Assembly: GCF_016863315.1 (NCBI RefSeq)
Contig: NZ_BOOQ01000040.1
Location: 62,001 to 126,000, forward strand
Direction of reading: 5' to 3'
DNA length: 64,000 nucleotides
Source of the DNA: Planotetraspora silvatica
Lineage (GTDB): Bacteria; Actinomycetota; Actinomycetes; Streptosporangiales; Streptosporangiaceae
Shown: one piece after another, positions 8,088-16,092 of the stretch
Layout: each line of letters starts with the position of its first letter
How positions within the stretch are numbered: the stretch's first letter is position 1
The notes under the pieces: generated by a model
Seen by the model: only the letters and a program-made list of their open reading frames with translations
What the model was told of the DNA's origin: nothing
The model's database searches: none
Program-made: the position numbers and the translations under genes

Positions 8088-8890
8088 GAGCGCCCGCCTC
8101 CCCGGTCGTCGCCGCCCGGTTCGTACGGCACGGCCTGGCCCTGCCGTACGAGTTCGGCGAAGAAGCCGTCGATGGCGGCCCAGGCCTCCTCGCCTCCGCT
8201 GAACCCCTTCCAGTGCAGCCGGACGAGGCCGACCAGTTCGTAGCAGGCGGAGATCGGCACGAGGTGGCAGACGAAGGCTCCCGCGCGGTCGGTGCCGGCG
8301 CCGCGGTCGATGAGCAGCGCCTCGACATCGGGCTCCGCCCCGGGAAGCTCGGGGTTGGCCGCGAGGATCCGCTCCCAGGCCGGGATCGGGAGCAGCGATT
8401 CGGTGGCGCCGGCGGGGCTGGGATAGAACGCGACGGCGTGGCCGAGCGCGGAGTTGTGGAAGAAGAACGCCGTGCGGACCGGGATCTGCAGTTCGTCCCA
8501 GTCGGCGGCCGACATCCGGAACGCCGGGGCGTGCAGGTAGCGGCGCGGCACGGCGCGGTAGCGGCCCTGCGCGGCGGGCGCGAAGAGCAGGTGACAGCCG
8601 GGGCAGGCGCACAGCAGTGCCCTGTCGTCCATGTCGACGACGTGGCCGTGGTCCTGTCCGACGGGTTCGGAGCACAGCTCGCACCGGGTGCCCTCCGCCG
8701 GGCGCCGCGCCGTTCCAGGACCGGCGGCCGGAGACACCGGTGCCGGGTGAGCCTGCTGCTGGGCGCGCTGATGGTCCTGGCGGTCCTGATGGCGGTCCAG
8801 ATGGTGGTTCTGGTGTGGATCCTGGTGCTGGTCCTGGTGGTGGGTTCGCGGCGGCGGCTCACGGAACCGGCGCAGCCCGCTCCCCGTCAC
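8084..8890 (-). CDS. DUF5947-like hydrogenase-associated protein with His/Gln-rich head
   Basis: The 268-aa product begins MTGSGLRRFREPPPRTHH. It continues with an extremely His/Gln/Asp-rich stretch at about residues 16-48 (such as HQDQHQDPHQNHHLDRHQD), then a Cys-containing module with RCELC near residue 69 and LLCACPGCHLLF near residue 92, a likely zinc or Fe-S site. The remaining part (FRMSAADWDELQIPVRTAFF onward) matches my memory of DUF5947. The His-rich head resembles nickel-storage segments seen in some HypB proteins, and HypB itself is missing here. ATGA and GTGA overlaps link it to both neighbours. Nickel binding is inference. Confidence 0.82.
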   Translation of the reverse strand: MTGSGLRRFREPPPRTHHQDQHQDPHQNHHLDRHQDRQDHQRAQQQAHPAPVSPAAGPGTARRPAEGTRCELCSEPVGQDHGHVVDMDDRALLCACPGCHLLFAPAAQGRYRAVPRRYLHAPAFRMSAADWDELQIPVRTAFFFHNSALGHAVAFYPSPAGATESLLPIPAWERILAANPELPGAEPDVEALLIDRGAGTDRAGAFVCHLVPISACYELVGLVRLHWKGFSGGEEAWAAIDGFFAELVRQGQAVPYEPGGDDRGGGRS

Positions 8891-9570
8891 GAGATCTCCT
8901 CCGGCACCGGGCAGGGCCCCGGCGGGCGCCGCTGGATCTGCAGCAGCGGCCGGCCGGCGCCATGTCCGTTCGAGGGTCCGGGCCCGGCGCCGTGGTCATG
9001 ATCGTGACGCCCGGCGCCGCCGTTGATGTCGTCGTCGGGGTCGAGTCCTTCGACGTCGACCCTGGTCACCTCGGGTGCCGCCCGCGTGATGGCCCGTTCG
9101 ATGGCGCCGGTGACGGTCAACCGGGAGGACGGGCAGCCGTGACAGGTTCCTTCGAGCCGCAGCCGCACCACTCCCGAGGGATCGACCCCGACCAGTTCCA
9201 CTCCCCCGTCGTGCAGCCCGAGATGCGGCCGGACCTCCTCCAGCGCGGCCAGCACCCGGTCGGCCGTCCCCAGCGGGTGCAGGTCGTGCACGATGAGCAG
9301 GCCGGAGACGAGGTCGTCGGTGGTGAGCCGGTGCAGGACCTCGGCGGCCTCGGCCCCGGTGACCGTCCGCATGACACGCTCGAGGGCCTCGCCGTACAGG
9401 CCGACGAGGACCCTGACGAGTTCCTCGGCCTTCGACCGCGTGCCATGCGGGCCGAGTTCGGCGAGTTCGGCGATGAGCGCCTCGACCCGGGCCCCCGCCT
9501 CGTGGACGTCCGCCATGGGCCCGTCGGAGGCCGCGCCGGCCCTGGTGTTGTGGTCGCTGGCTTCGGGCAT
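8887..9570 (-). CDS. NifU C-terminal-domain Fe-S protein of the hydrogenase locus
   Basis: The 227-aa protein has a helical N-terminal half (ADVHEAGARVEALIAELAEL). A NifU-C-like domain follows at about residues 105-170, with LEEVRPHLGLHDGGVELVGV and the CxxC motif in EGTCHGCPSS, which in NifU/NfuA proteins binds a shared 4Fe-4S cluster. It ends in a His/Asp/Gly-rich tail (GRHDHDHGAGPG). It may supply clusters to the small subunit or act as an electron carrier. It lies 53 nt downstream of the large-subunit gene and overlaps the DUF5947-like gene by ATGA. Confidence 0.88.
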   Translation of the reverse strand: MPEASDHNTRAGAASDGPMADVHEAGARVEALIAELAELGPHGTRSKAEELVRVLVGLYGEALERVMRTVTGAEAAEVLHRLTTDDLVSGLLIVHDLHPLGTADRVLAALEEVRPHLGLHDGGVELVGVDPSGVVRLRLEGTCHGCPSSRLTVTGAIERAITRAAPEVTRVDVEGLDPDDDINGGAGRHDHDHGAGPGPSNGHGAGRPLLQIQRRPPGPCPVPEEIS

Positions 9571-9623
9571 CTGCCCCGGGTTCCTTTCCGTCAGTCGGTC
9601 GTCAGCCGGTCACCGGGCGCCGG

Positions 9624-11411
9624 TCACGGCGCGGTGAAGGCGTGGGGGCTGTGCAACGTGCGCAGCAGCTTCCCTTCGCCGAGGTACATGTGCACGCCGC
9701 ACGGCAGGCACGGGTCGAAGCTGCGGATGGCGCGCATGATGTCGATGCCCTTGAAGTTCTCCGGGGAGTTCTCCTCGAAGATGGGCGTGTTCTGCACCGC
9801 GTCCTCGTACGGCCCGGGCGTGCCGTAGCTGTCGCGGACGCTGGCGTTCCACGGCGTCGGCGGGTACGGATGGTAGTTGGCGATCTTGCCGTTCCTGATG
9901 ACCATGTGGTGGGACAGGACGCCGCGGACGGCCTCGGTGAACCCGCAGCTGATCGCCTCGTCGGGAACGGTGAACGGCTCCCAGGTCTGCGTGCGGCCCT
10001 GCCGTACCTCGTTGAGGCCCTGCTCGGCGAAGTGGAGCGCGCAGGCCGCGACGTAGGCCTGGAAGTAGGAACGCGCGCGATTGCGTTCGAGGGCGTTGGA
10101 CAGCGGCTCACCCTTGTACGTCGGGATCTTCCACTCGAACGTCTTCTCCGGCTTGGTGGCCGTCCGCGGGAGGTTGATCAGCACGCTGTGCCCGGTGGAC
10201 TTGACGTAACCGATGTCGACGAGCCCGTTGAGCGCCGTCGACCACAGCCGCGCGATGGGTCCGCCGCCGGTGTCGAGGGCGAGCATGTCCTTCCCGTCGA
10301 ACCAGCGGGGTGACATGACCCAGCTGTACTTGTCGGTGAAGTCGCGTTTCTGCGGCCGCGGGATGGTGTGCTGGTTCCACGGATGGCGGATGTCGACGGG
10401 GTTGCCGAGCGGGTCGTGGGTGACGAACGGGTCGGTGGCGCCCACCCAGTCGTCGTAGTAGGAACTGCCGAGCAGGATGCGGATGCCGAGGTTGATGTCG
10501 ACGAGGTCGTTGGTGACCAGCCGTCCGTCGACGATGACGCCCGGCGTGACGAACATCTTCCGGCCCCAGTCGCCCATGTTCTCGTAGGTGAAGTCGCAGT
10601 GGTCGGGGTCGTTCAGGCTTCCCCAGCAGCCGAGCAGCACACGGCGGCGGCCGACGTTCTCGTAGCCGGGCAGCGCGTCGTAGAAGAAGTCGAACAGGTC
10701 GTCGTGCATCGGCACGACCCGCTTCATGAACTCGACGTAGCGCATCAGCCGGGTCATGTAGTCGGTGAACAACTGCACGGTCGCGACCGTGCCGACCCCG
10801 CCCGGGTAGAGGGTGGAGGGATGCACGTGCCTGCCCTCCATCAGGCAGAACATCTCGCGGGTGAGGCGGCTCATCGCCAGCGCCTCGCGGTAGAAGTCCC
10901 CCTCCAGGGGGTTGAGCGAGCGCATGATGTCGGCGATCGTCTTGTAGCCGTGGTCCTCGGCGTGCGGCGCCTCGGTCCGCTCGGCCTTGGCCAGGACGCC
11001 GGGGTTGGTCTCGCGGACCATCTTCTCGCAGTAGTCCACCCCCACCAGGTTCTCCTGGTAGATGTTGTGGTCGAACATGTATTCGGCGGCCTCGCCGCAG
11101 TTGATGATCCATTCGGCGAGGTGCGGCGGGCGTACGCCGTAGGCCATGTTCTGCGCGTAGACCGAGCAGGTGGCGTGGTTGTCGCCGCAGATGCCGCAGA
11201 TCCTGCTGGTGATGAAGTGGGCGTCGCGGGGGTCCTTGCCCTTCATGAAGATGCTGTAGCCGCGGAAGATGGACGAGGTGCTGTAACACTCGGCCACCTG
11301 CCGATTGGCGAAGTCGATCTTGCAGTAGACGCCGAGACTGCCGACGATCCGGGTGATGGGATCCCAGGCCATCTCGACCAGCTCACGGCCTTGCTCCGAT
11401 GAGGTCGTCAT
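9624..11411 (-). CDS. hhyL: Group 1h (actinobacterial) [NiFe]-hydrogenase large subunit
   Basis: This is the catalytic subunit that oxidises H2 at the NiFe(CN)2CO centre. The 595-aa protein carries the N-terminal ligand motif RICGICGDNHA near residue 70 and the C-terminal motif DPCLPCGVH near residue 568. About 23 residues after that motif (MYLGEGKLLRTLHSP onward) would be removed by the protease at 5378-5902. Its length, motif sequence and partner set fit group 1h/5 high-affinity uptake hydrogenases. Only one nucleotide separates its ATG from the stop of the small-subunit gene. All four Cys ligands are present. Confidence 0.96.
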   Translation of the reverse strand: MTTSSEQGRELVEMAWDPITRIVGSLGVYCKIDFANRQVAECYSTSSIFRGYSIFMKGKDPRDAHFITSRICGICGDNHATCSVYAQNMAYGVRPPHLAEWIINCGEAAEYMFDHNIYQENLVGVDYCEKMVRETNPGVLAKAERTEAPHAEDHGYKTIADIMRSLNPLEGDFYREALAMSRLTREMFCLMEGRHVHPSTLYPGGVGTVATVQLFTDYMTRLMRYVEFMKRVVPMHDDLFDFFYDALPGYENVGRRRVLLGCWGSLNDPDHCDFTYENMGDWGRKMFVTPGVIVDGRLVTNDLVDINLGIRILLGSSYYDDWVGATDPFVTHDPLGNPVDIRHPWNQHTIPRPQKRDFTDKYSWVMSPRWFDGKDMLALDTGGGPIARLWSTALNGLVDIGYVKSTGHSVLINLPRTATKPEKTFEWKIPTYKGEPLSNALERNRARSYFQAYVAACALHFAEQGLNEVRQGRTQTWEPFTVPDEAISCGFTEAVRGVLSHHMVIRNGKIANYHPYPPTPWNASVRDSYGTPGPYEDAVQNTPIFEENSPENFKGIDIMRAIRSFDPCLPCGVHMYLGEGKLLRTLHSPHAFTAP

Positions 11412-11412
11412 G

Positions 11413-12489
11413 TCAGCTCCAGGGCGCCTTGTATCCGGTGAGCAGCTCGCGGCCCTTCCTGCGCCACTTCGGCTCTTTGTCGACGGTTCTGAACGTGAAG
11501 CCGCGCAGCGTCCGGATGACCGAGCCGTACGCTTCGCTGATGGTGGAGGAGACGTGCGCGCCGGGCGGCTCGTCCATGAAGGGCATGAACTTGTCCGGGA
11601 AGCCCGGCATGGTGCAGGCGATGCAGATGCCGCCGACGTTGGGGCAGCCGCCGATGCCGTTCATCCAGCCGCGTTTGGGGACGTTGCACTTCACGACCGG
11701 CCCCCAGCAGCCGATCTTGACGAGGCACTCGGGTGTGCCGTACTCGGTGGCGAACTGGCCCTGCTCGTAGTAGCCCGCCCGGTCGCAGCCCTCGTGGACG
11801 GTGGCGGTGAACAGCCAGGTCGGGCGGAGCGCCTGGTCCAGCGGGATCATCGGCGCCTGCCCGGCGAGCTGGTAGAGCAGGTAGAGCACGGTCTCCGACA
11901 GGTTGTCCGGCTGGATGGGGCAGCCGGGCACGTTGACGATGGGCAGGCCGGCCTTCGACCGCCAGTCCCAGCCGAGGTAGTCGGCCACGCCCATGGCACC
12001 GGTCGGGTTGCCCGCCATGGCGTGGATGCCGCCGTAGGTGGCGCACGTGCCCGCGGCGATGATGCCGGTCGCGTTCGGCGCGAGCCGGTCGAGCCATTCG
12101 GGGACCGTCATGGGCTGGCCGGTGTCGGGGTTGTTGCCGAACCCGGTCCAGTAGCCCTCCCGCTTGAGCGACTCGTTGGGGATCGACCCCTCGACGACGA
12201 GGACGAACGGGTCGAGTTCGCCGCGCGCGGCCTTGAAGAACCATTCGATGAAGGCGTCGGCGCCCTGCATCGGGCCGGACTCGTAGTCGATCAGAGGCCA
12301 GTGCACGGCCACCTTGGGCAGCCCGGGGAACACGCCGAGCACGATGTCCTCGATGCTCGGCTGGGTCGCGGCGGTGAGGGCCACGGAATCGCCGTCACAG
12401 CTCAGGCCGGCGTTCATCCAGAGAATGTGGATGACCGGCTCTTCCTGCTTGCGCTGCTTGCTGGTCGCTGACTTCGTCGGCGTTGTCAT
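11413..12489 (-). CDS. hhyS: Group 1h [NiFe]-hydrogenase small subunit
   Basis: This subunit relays electrons from the active site through Fe-S clusters. The start chosen is ATG 12489 (MTTPTKSATSKQRKQEEPVI), preceded by GGGGAGG; the longer frame upstream lacks support. The 358-aa protein has no twin-arginine signal, consistent with the soluble or inward-facing group 1h enzymes. Motifs are LSCDGDSVA near residue 33, GTCATYGGIHA, VPGCPIQPDN, HEGCDRAGYY, CLVKIGCWGP and GGCPNVGGICIACTMPGFPD. The CDGD motif matches the family's unusual proximal cluster, held by three Cys and one Asp, as known from the Ralstonia eutropha actinobacterial-type enzyme. Confidence 0.96.
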   Translation of the reverse strand: MTTPTKSATSKQRKQEEPVIHILWMNAGLSCDGDSVALTAATQPSIEDIVLGVFPGLPKVAVHWPLIDYESGPMQGADAFIEWFFKAARGELDPFVLVVEGSIPNESLKREGYWTGFGNNPDTGQPMTVPEWLDRLAPNATGIIAAGTCATYGGIHAMAGNPTGAMGVADYLGWDWRSKAGLPIVNVPGCPIQPDNLSETVLYLLYQLAGQAPMIPLDQALRPTWLFTATVHEGCDRAGYYEQGQFATEYGTPECLVKIGCWGPVVKCNVPKRGWMNGIGGCPNVGGICIACTMPGFPDKFMPFMDEPPGAHVSSTISEAYGSVIRTLRGFTFRTVDKEPKWRRKGRELLTGYKAPWS

Positions 12490-12628
12490 GACGCCTCCCC
12501 GTCTCGATACCGTGTCGGTGACTGTCGCTGGCTGTGTCTGGCTGTCTAGGGCTTCGGACGCCGTGCCTCGTGCCGGGTTCGTCGCGTGATCTGCGGGTGC
12601 GCCTTCCCCGGTGTGCCGGTCTGCCCGG

Positions 12629-13360
12629 TCACGGTGGGCTGGACGCCGGCGTGGCCGCGGCACAGTCGTGCTCCGCCGCCGGACGGCCGGCCAGGACGTG
12701 CTGGATGACCTCCCACAGCACGTGGTAGACCGTCGTCTGCGTCTCCTGGATGCGGTGCACCGACGACGACGGGACGACGAAGAGGTGGTCGAGCACCCCT
12801 GCTTCGGAAAGTTCGGTGAGCATCCCGCCGTGCCCGCCGGCCAGGCCGACCGTGAGCATGCCCCGGCGTGCCGCCTCCTCGAAGGCCCGGGCCACGTTGG
12901 CCGAGCCCCCGCTGGTGGACAGCCCGAGCGCGACGTCGCCGCGGCGGCCGAGCGCGGCGAGTTGGCGGGCGAAGACCGCGTCGAAGCCCACGTCGTTGGA
13001 CAGTGCCGTGACGACGGCGACGTCGGTGGTCAGCGACAGGGCGGGCAGCGGACGGCCATGGGCGGGACGCAGGAACGCGGTCGCCACCTCCTGGGCGTCG
13101 GTGCTGCTTCCGCCGTTGCCGAACGTGAACATCCGCCCGCCTCCGGCGAAGGCGCCGGCCATCCGCTCGGCGCACACGGCGACGCGGTCGCCGCACAACT
13201 CGGCCATCCGGCGGCGCAGCAGCACGATCTCGGTGGCCTTGCCCTCGGAGGACCGGGTGGCGTCGGCCCAGACCGGGGCCGGGTCGGCGGAGACCTCGTA
13301 GAGGAACGGGTACAGCTCCCGCATCCCCCGGCCGCGTGCCGGGTCCTCAGCGGCACCCAT
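12629..13360 (-). CDS. SIS-domain phosphosugar isomerase-like protein 2 (GmhA-type)
   Basis: The 243-aa protein has a SIS fold of the sedoheptulose-7-phosphate isomerase type: FTFGNGGSSTDAQEVATAFL near residue 78, LGLSTSGGSANVARAFEEA near residue 145, and LFVVPSSSVHRIQETQTTVY near residue 195. It sits between the HypC-like gene, which it overlaps by 14 nt, and the hydrogenase small subunit. An ATG at 13324 is an alternative start. SIS proteins recur beside group 1h hydrogenases, but no one has explained to my knowledge what sugar or ligand they act on there. It is one of two in this operon. Confidence 0.9.
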   Translation of the reverse strand: MGAAEDPARGRGMRELYPFLYEVSADPAPVWADATRSSEGKATEIVLLRRRMAELCGDRVAVCAERMAGAFAGGGRMFTFGNGGSSTDAQEVATAFLRPAHGRPLPALSLTTDVAVVTALSNDVGFDAVFARQLAALGRRGDVALGLSTSGGSANVARAFEEAARRGMLTVGLAGGHGGMLTELSEAGVLDHLFVVPSSSVHRIQETQTTVYHVLWEVIQHVLAGRPAAEHDCAAATPASSPP

Positions 13361-13721
13361 CGTCGTCCACCCTCGTGACGACGGCGATCGCCTCCTTGGC
13401 GTGCACCAGGATGGTGTCGCCCACGGCGGTCTCCACCAGCGCCACGCTGACCTCCTCCGGCTCGCCGTCGCCGGTGTCGACGACCGCCATGTCCCGGTAC
13501 TTCAGGCGCACGACCGTGACCGGTATGGCCTCGTCGGAACACGTGACGCAGCCTCCGGTCGAGTGGCAGTCGTCAGCCGGGCCGCCGAAAGCGTCGTCGG
13601 GGTCGTCAGGGTCGCCGATCTCGCCGAATTCGCCGATGAAGAGGTCGCTCAAGCGGTCGTCCGAGCCGTTATCCGAGCCGTCGCGCGGACGGCCGCCGGG
13701 CTCGCCGGTGGGTTCGTTCAT
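13347..13721 (-). CDS. HypC/HupF-like chaperone with Cys-rich head
   Basis: The start is ATG 13721 (MNEPTGEPGGRPRDGSDNGS), overlapping SIS protein 1 as ATGA. The 124-aa product has an acidic N-terminal half of about 60 residues, then CHSTGGCVTCSDEAIPVTVV. That is followed by the HypC-type beta-barrel core (MAVVDTGDGEPEEVSVALVE, VGDTILVHAKEAIAVV). Unlike classical HypC it does not begin with Met-Cys, so the ligand Cys is internal. It may be a dedicated chaperone for this hydrogenase or for its proposed CO/formyl chemistry; its role is unproven. Confidence 0.85.
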   Translation of the reverse strand: MNEPTGEPGGRPRDGSDNGSDDRLSDLFIGEFGEIGDPDDPDDAFGGPADDCHSTGGCVTCSDEAIPVTVVRLKYRDMAVVDTGDGEPEEVSVALVETAVGDTILVHAKEAIAVVTRVDDDGCR

Positions 13722-14344
13722 GTGAGGGCCTCCCCGCCCTGTTCGAGAAAGACGTGGACCAGTTCCCACAGCAGGTGATAGGTCGTGACGTGGATCTCTT
13801 TGACCACGGCGGGGTCGGTCGAGGCGACGGCTATGACGTGGTCGGCGCGCGTCATGGGTCCGGCACGATCTGCATGGTCCGCACGGTCTGCATGGTGTGC
13901 ACCCGTCAGGGCGACGGTCAGCAGGCCCAGATCACGGGCGGCCGCAAGGCCCTGCCGTACGGCGGAGCATCCGCCGTCCCGGGAGATCCCCAGCGCGATG
14001 TCGCCCGGGTCCGCCCAGTGGCGCACCTGATGGGCGAACACCTCGGCAATCCCGTCGTCGGTGCCGACCGCGGAGACCGTCGCGGCGTCGTTGCTGAGCG
14101 CCATGGCGGGCAACGCCGGTTTGCCCACGATGACGGGGTGCATGAACTCGACGGCGACGTGGGCGGCGTCGGTGCCCGCCCCTCCGCTGCCGAAGACGAT
14201 GAGCTTCCCGCCGCGGCGGAACCGCACGGCCATGTCACGGGCCGTGCGGGTGATCAGCTCCGCGTCGCGCGCCAGAGCGCCGCCGGCGGTGTTCCGGCGG
14301 GCGAAGGCCTCACGTGCGACCTGCTCGAGCGATGCGACGGACAT
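13718..14344 (-). CDS. SIS-domain phosphosugar isomerase-like protein 1
   Basis: First gene of the hydrogenase operon. The start is ATG 14344 (MSVASLEQVAREAFARRNTA), preceded by AAGGAG; the frame upstream to 14512 is non-coding leader. The 208-aa product has SIS motifs: LIVFGSGGAGTDAAHVAVEF near residue 44, LGISRDGGCSAVRQGLAAAR near residue 113, and KEIHVTTYHLLWELVHVFLE near the C-terminus. An internal His/Asp repeat (HHADRADHADRAG, near residue 146) interrupts a loop. It is a diverged paralogue of SIS protein 2, with the usual SGGS loop changed to RDGG, so catalysis may be lost. Confidence 0.88.
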   Translation of the reverse strand: MSVASLEQVAREAFARRNTAGGALARDAELITRTARDMAVRFRRGGKLIVFGSGGAGTDAAHVAVEFMHPVIVGKPALPAMALSNDAATVSAVGTDDGIAEVFAHQVRHWADPGDIALGISRDGGCSAVRQGLAAARDLGLLTVALTGAHHADRADHADRAGPMTRADHVIAVASTDPAVVKEIHVTTYHLLWELVHVFLEQGGEALT

Positions 14345-14520
14345 GTGACGCTCCTTGACGGTAGTCGTCAGGCTACGGTGGGTGTCCGAGGACGAGATAC
14401 CTCGAGCGTCACAACCCCGAGTAAAGCTCTTATCGCGGGCGTAATCCCCTGTCTCCGGCAGGACATCGCGACGCGTGCCACCGGGGCAGCGGGGACGCGG
14501 CAGGACTACCATCCGCCGCT

Positions 14521-15477
14521 ATGCGGATTCTGATTCTGGGCGGCACCTCGTTCGTGGGCCGGGCCATCGTCGACGAAGCGCGGCAGACCGGCGCCGACGT
14601 GACTCTCTTCTCCCGCGGCAGAACCGGCCCCGAGTTGTTCCCCGACCTGCCGCGCCGCATCGGCGACCGTGACGCCGGCGACTACACGGCGCTGCGTGAC
14701 GGTGCCTGGGACGCGGTGGTGGACGTCAGCGGCTACGTGCCCCGGCACGTACGGCAGGCCTCCGACGCGATCGGCGAGCAGGTCGGCCGGTACCTGTTCA
14801 TCTCCAGCAACGCGGTCTACCGGCCCGGTTACGGGCCGGGCTCGGACGAGGACGCGCCGCGCCTCCCGGCCGAGCGGGACACCGAACAGATCGGGGCCGA
14901 CACCTACGGACCGCTCAAGGTGGCCTGCGAGGACGACCTGCTGGACAGGTTCGGGCAGCGGGCGACGATCGTGCGGCCCGGGGTCGTGGCCGGGCCGTAC
15001 GACAACCAGGACCTGTTCACGTACTGGGTGCGCCGGGCCGCGCGCGGTGGACGGGTCGCCCTGCCCGGACGTCCCGAACAGCCGGTGCAGGTGGTCGACT
15101 CACGTGACCTCGCCCGCCTCGTCCTGCGCCTGCTCGCCGACGACCGGCCGGGGGCCTTCAACGCGGTGGGTCCGGCCGAAGCGGTGACGCTGGCCGGGCT
15201 CGTCGAGACGTGCGCGGCCGCGGCCGGCGCCCACGTCGAGATCGTGCCGGTGCCGCCCGAGTCGGCGCCGCCCCGGTTCCCGCTGGTGCGCACCGACCCG
15301 GTCTGGGGGCTGACGTTCCAGCGCAGCGCCGCGCGCGCCCGTGCGGCCGGCATGCCCGCGACGCCGTTGGCCGTCACCGCCGCCGACGTCCTGGCCTGGG
15401 ATCGCGAGCGGGGCCTGCCGCCGCTGTCCGTAGGCCTGTCCCCGGAGGAGGAGGACAGGCTTCTCGCCGGAACATGA
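14521..15477 (+). CDS. NAD(P)-dependent epimerase/dehydratase (extended SDR)
   Basis: The 318-aa protein begins MRILILGGTSFVGRAIVDEA, with a Rossmann nucleotide-binding GGTSFVG. It also has VDVSGYVPRHV, FISSNAVY and the SDR catalytic pair region DTYGPLKVACE (Tyr...Lys). Its substrate is probably a sugar nucleotide or small carbonyl compound and cannot be told from sequence. It is transcribed divergently from the hydrogenase operon with a 176-nt intergenic region. Nothing in it points to a hydrogenase role. Confidence 0.9.
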   Translation: MRILILGGTSFVGRAIVDEARQTGADVTLFSRGRTGPELFPDLPRRIGDRDAGDYTALRDGAWDAVVDVSGYVPRHVRQASDAIGEQVGRYLFISSNAVYRPGYGPGSDEDAPRLPAERDTEQIGADTYGPLKVACEDDLLDRFGQRATIVRPGVVAGPYDNQDLFTYWVRRAARGGRVALPGRPEQPVQVVDSRDLARLVLRLLADDRPGAFNAVGPAEAVTLAGLVETCAAAAGAHVEIVPVPPESAPPRFPLVRTDPVWGLTFQRSAARARAAGMPATPLAVTAADVLAWDRERGLPPLSVGLSPEEEDRLLAGT

Positions 15478-15514
15478 TCGGGCCTGCGTGAGGTCCCGGC
15501 CGGGGGGCTGTGGC

Positions 15515-15916
15515 CTACTCCACGGCGTAGTCGAGCGTGTAGGCGTGGCCGCCGTCCTCCAGGATCTCGATCCGGCCCTCGCCGCGCAGCCCGGTGAGTT
15601 CACCGGTTCCCGAGGTGGAGACGATCAGCCATCGCATCCAGGGCTTGCCGTCGTCGTCGCCGCCGCCCGCGCTGTGCTGCAGGACGAAGGTGCCCTTGCG
15701 GCCGCCGAGGGTTCCTTCGACATGCTCGATGCCGACGTAGGCCGCAGGGCCGGCCTCGGTGCCGACGGTCATGATCTCGGTGGTGCTGGTGCCCTCGAGG
15801 TCGCCGCGGAATGCCTTGGTGATGCGCGTCCGCCCGATCGTGGCGCCTGTCTTCTCCTCGGTGGCCACCTCTTCCCAACCGGTGATGTCGAACATGCCCG
15901 TCGCGTGATTCGTCAT
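15515..15916 (-). CDS. DUF3224-type protein
   Basis: The start chosen is ATG 15916 (MTNHATGMFDITGWEEVATE). The 133-aa protein is a beta-rich small domain with GTSTTEIMTV, GIEHVEGTLGGRKGTFVLQH and GTGELTGLRGEGRIEI, which fits DUF3224, an allene-oxide-cyclase-like barrel found in many actinomycetes. No catalytic residues are known for the family. It converges on the SDR gene, with 37 nt between the two stops. Confidence 0.85.
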   Translation of the reverse strand: MTNHATGMFDITGWEEVATEEKTGATIGRTRITKAFRGDLEGTSTTEIMTVGTEAGPAAYVGIEHVEGTLGGRKGTFVLQHSAGGGDDDGKPWMRWLIVSTSGTGELTGLRGEGRIEILEDGGHAYTLDYAVE

Positions 15917-16092
15917 GTCTCGACCATGCCGCATCTTCCTGTCATCCGCCGTCAGGTATGACCGGCGTCAGGTATGACCGGCGGCCGCGGCGACAGGCCC
16001 ACACGGCCTCCGGCCGCACTCTCCGCCCGCGCCGCCCATCGCCCGGCGCCGCCCGCAGCCATCATCCGCCATGCCGTCACGCCGCCACGCCG

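Noticed and set aside
5899-8862. A single 987-codon minus-strand frame
   Set aside because: Only its 3' half (from 7446) is the real gene; the rest lies antisense-frame over the DUF5947- and DUF6084-like genes and has a random Arg/Thr/Ser composition.
14345-14520. A clear promoter or regulator site for the hydrogenase operon
   Set aside because: Only weak hairpins (CGAGG/CCTCG near 14380-14397) and no convincing -35/-10 pair could be found by eye.
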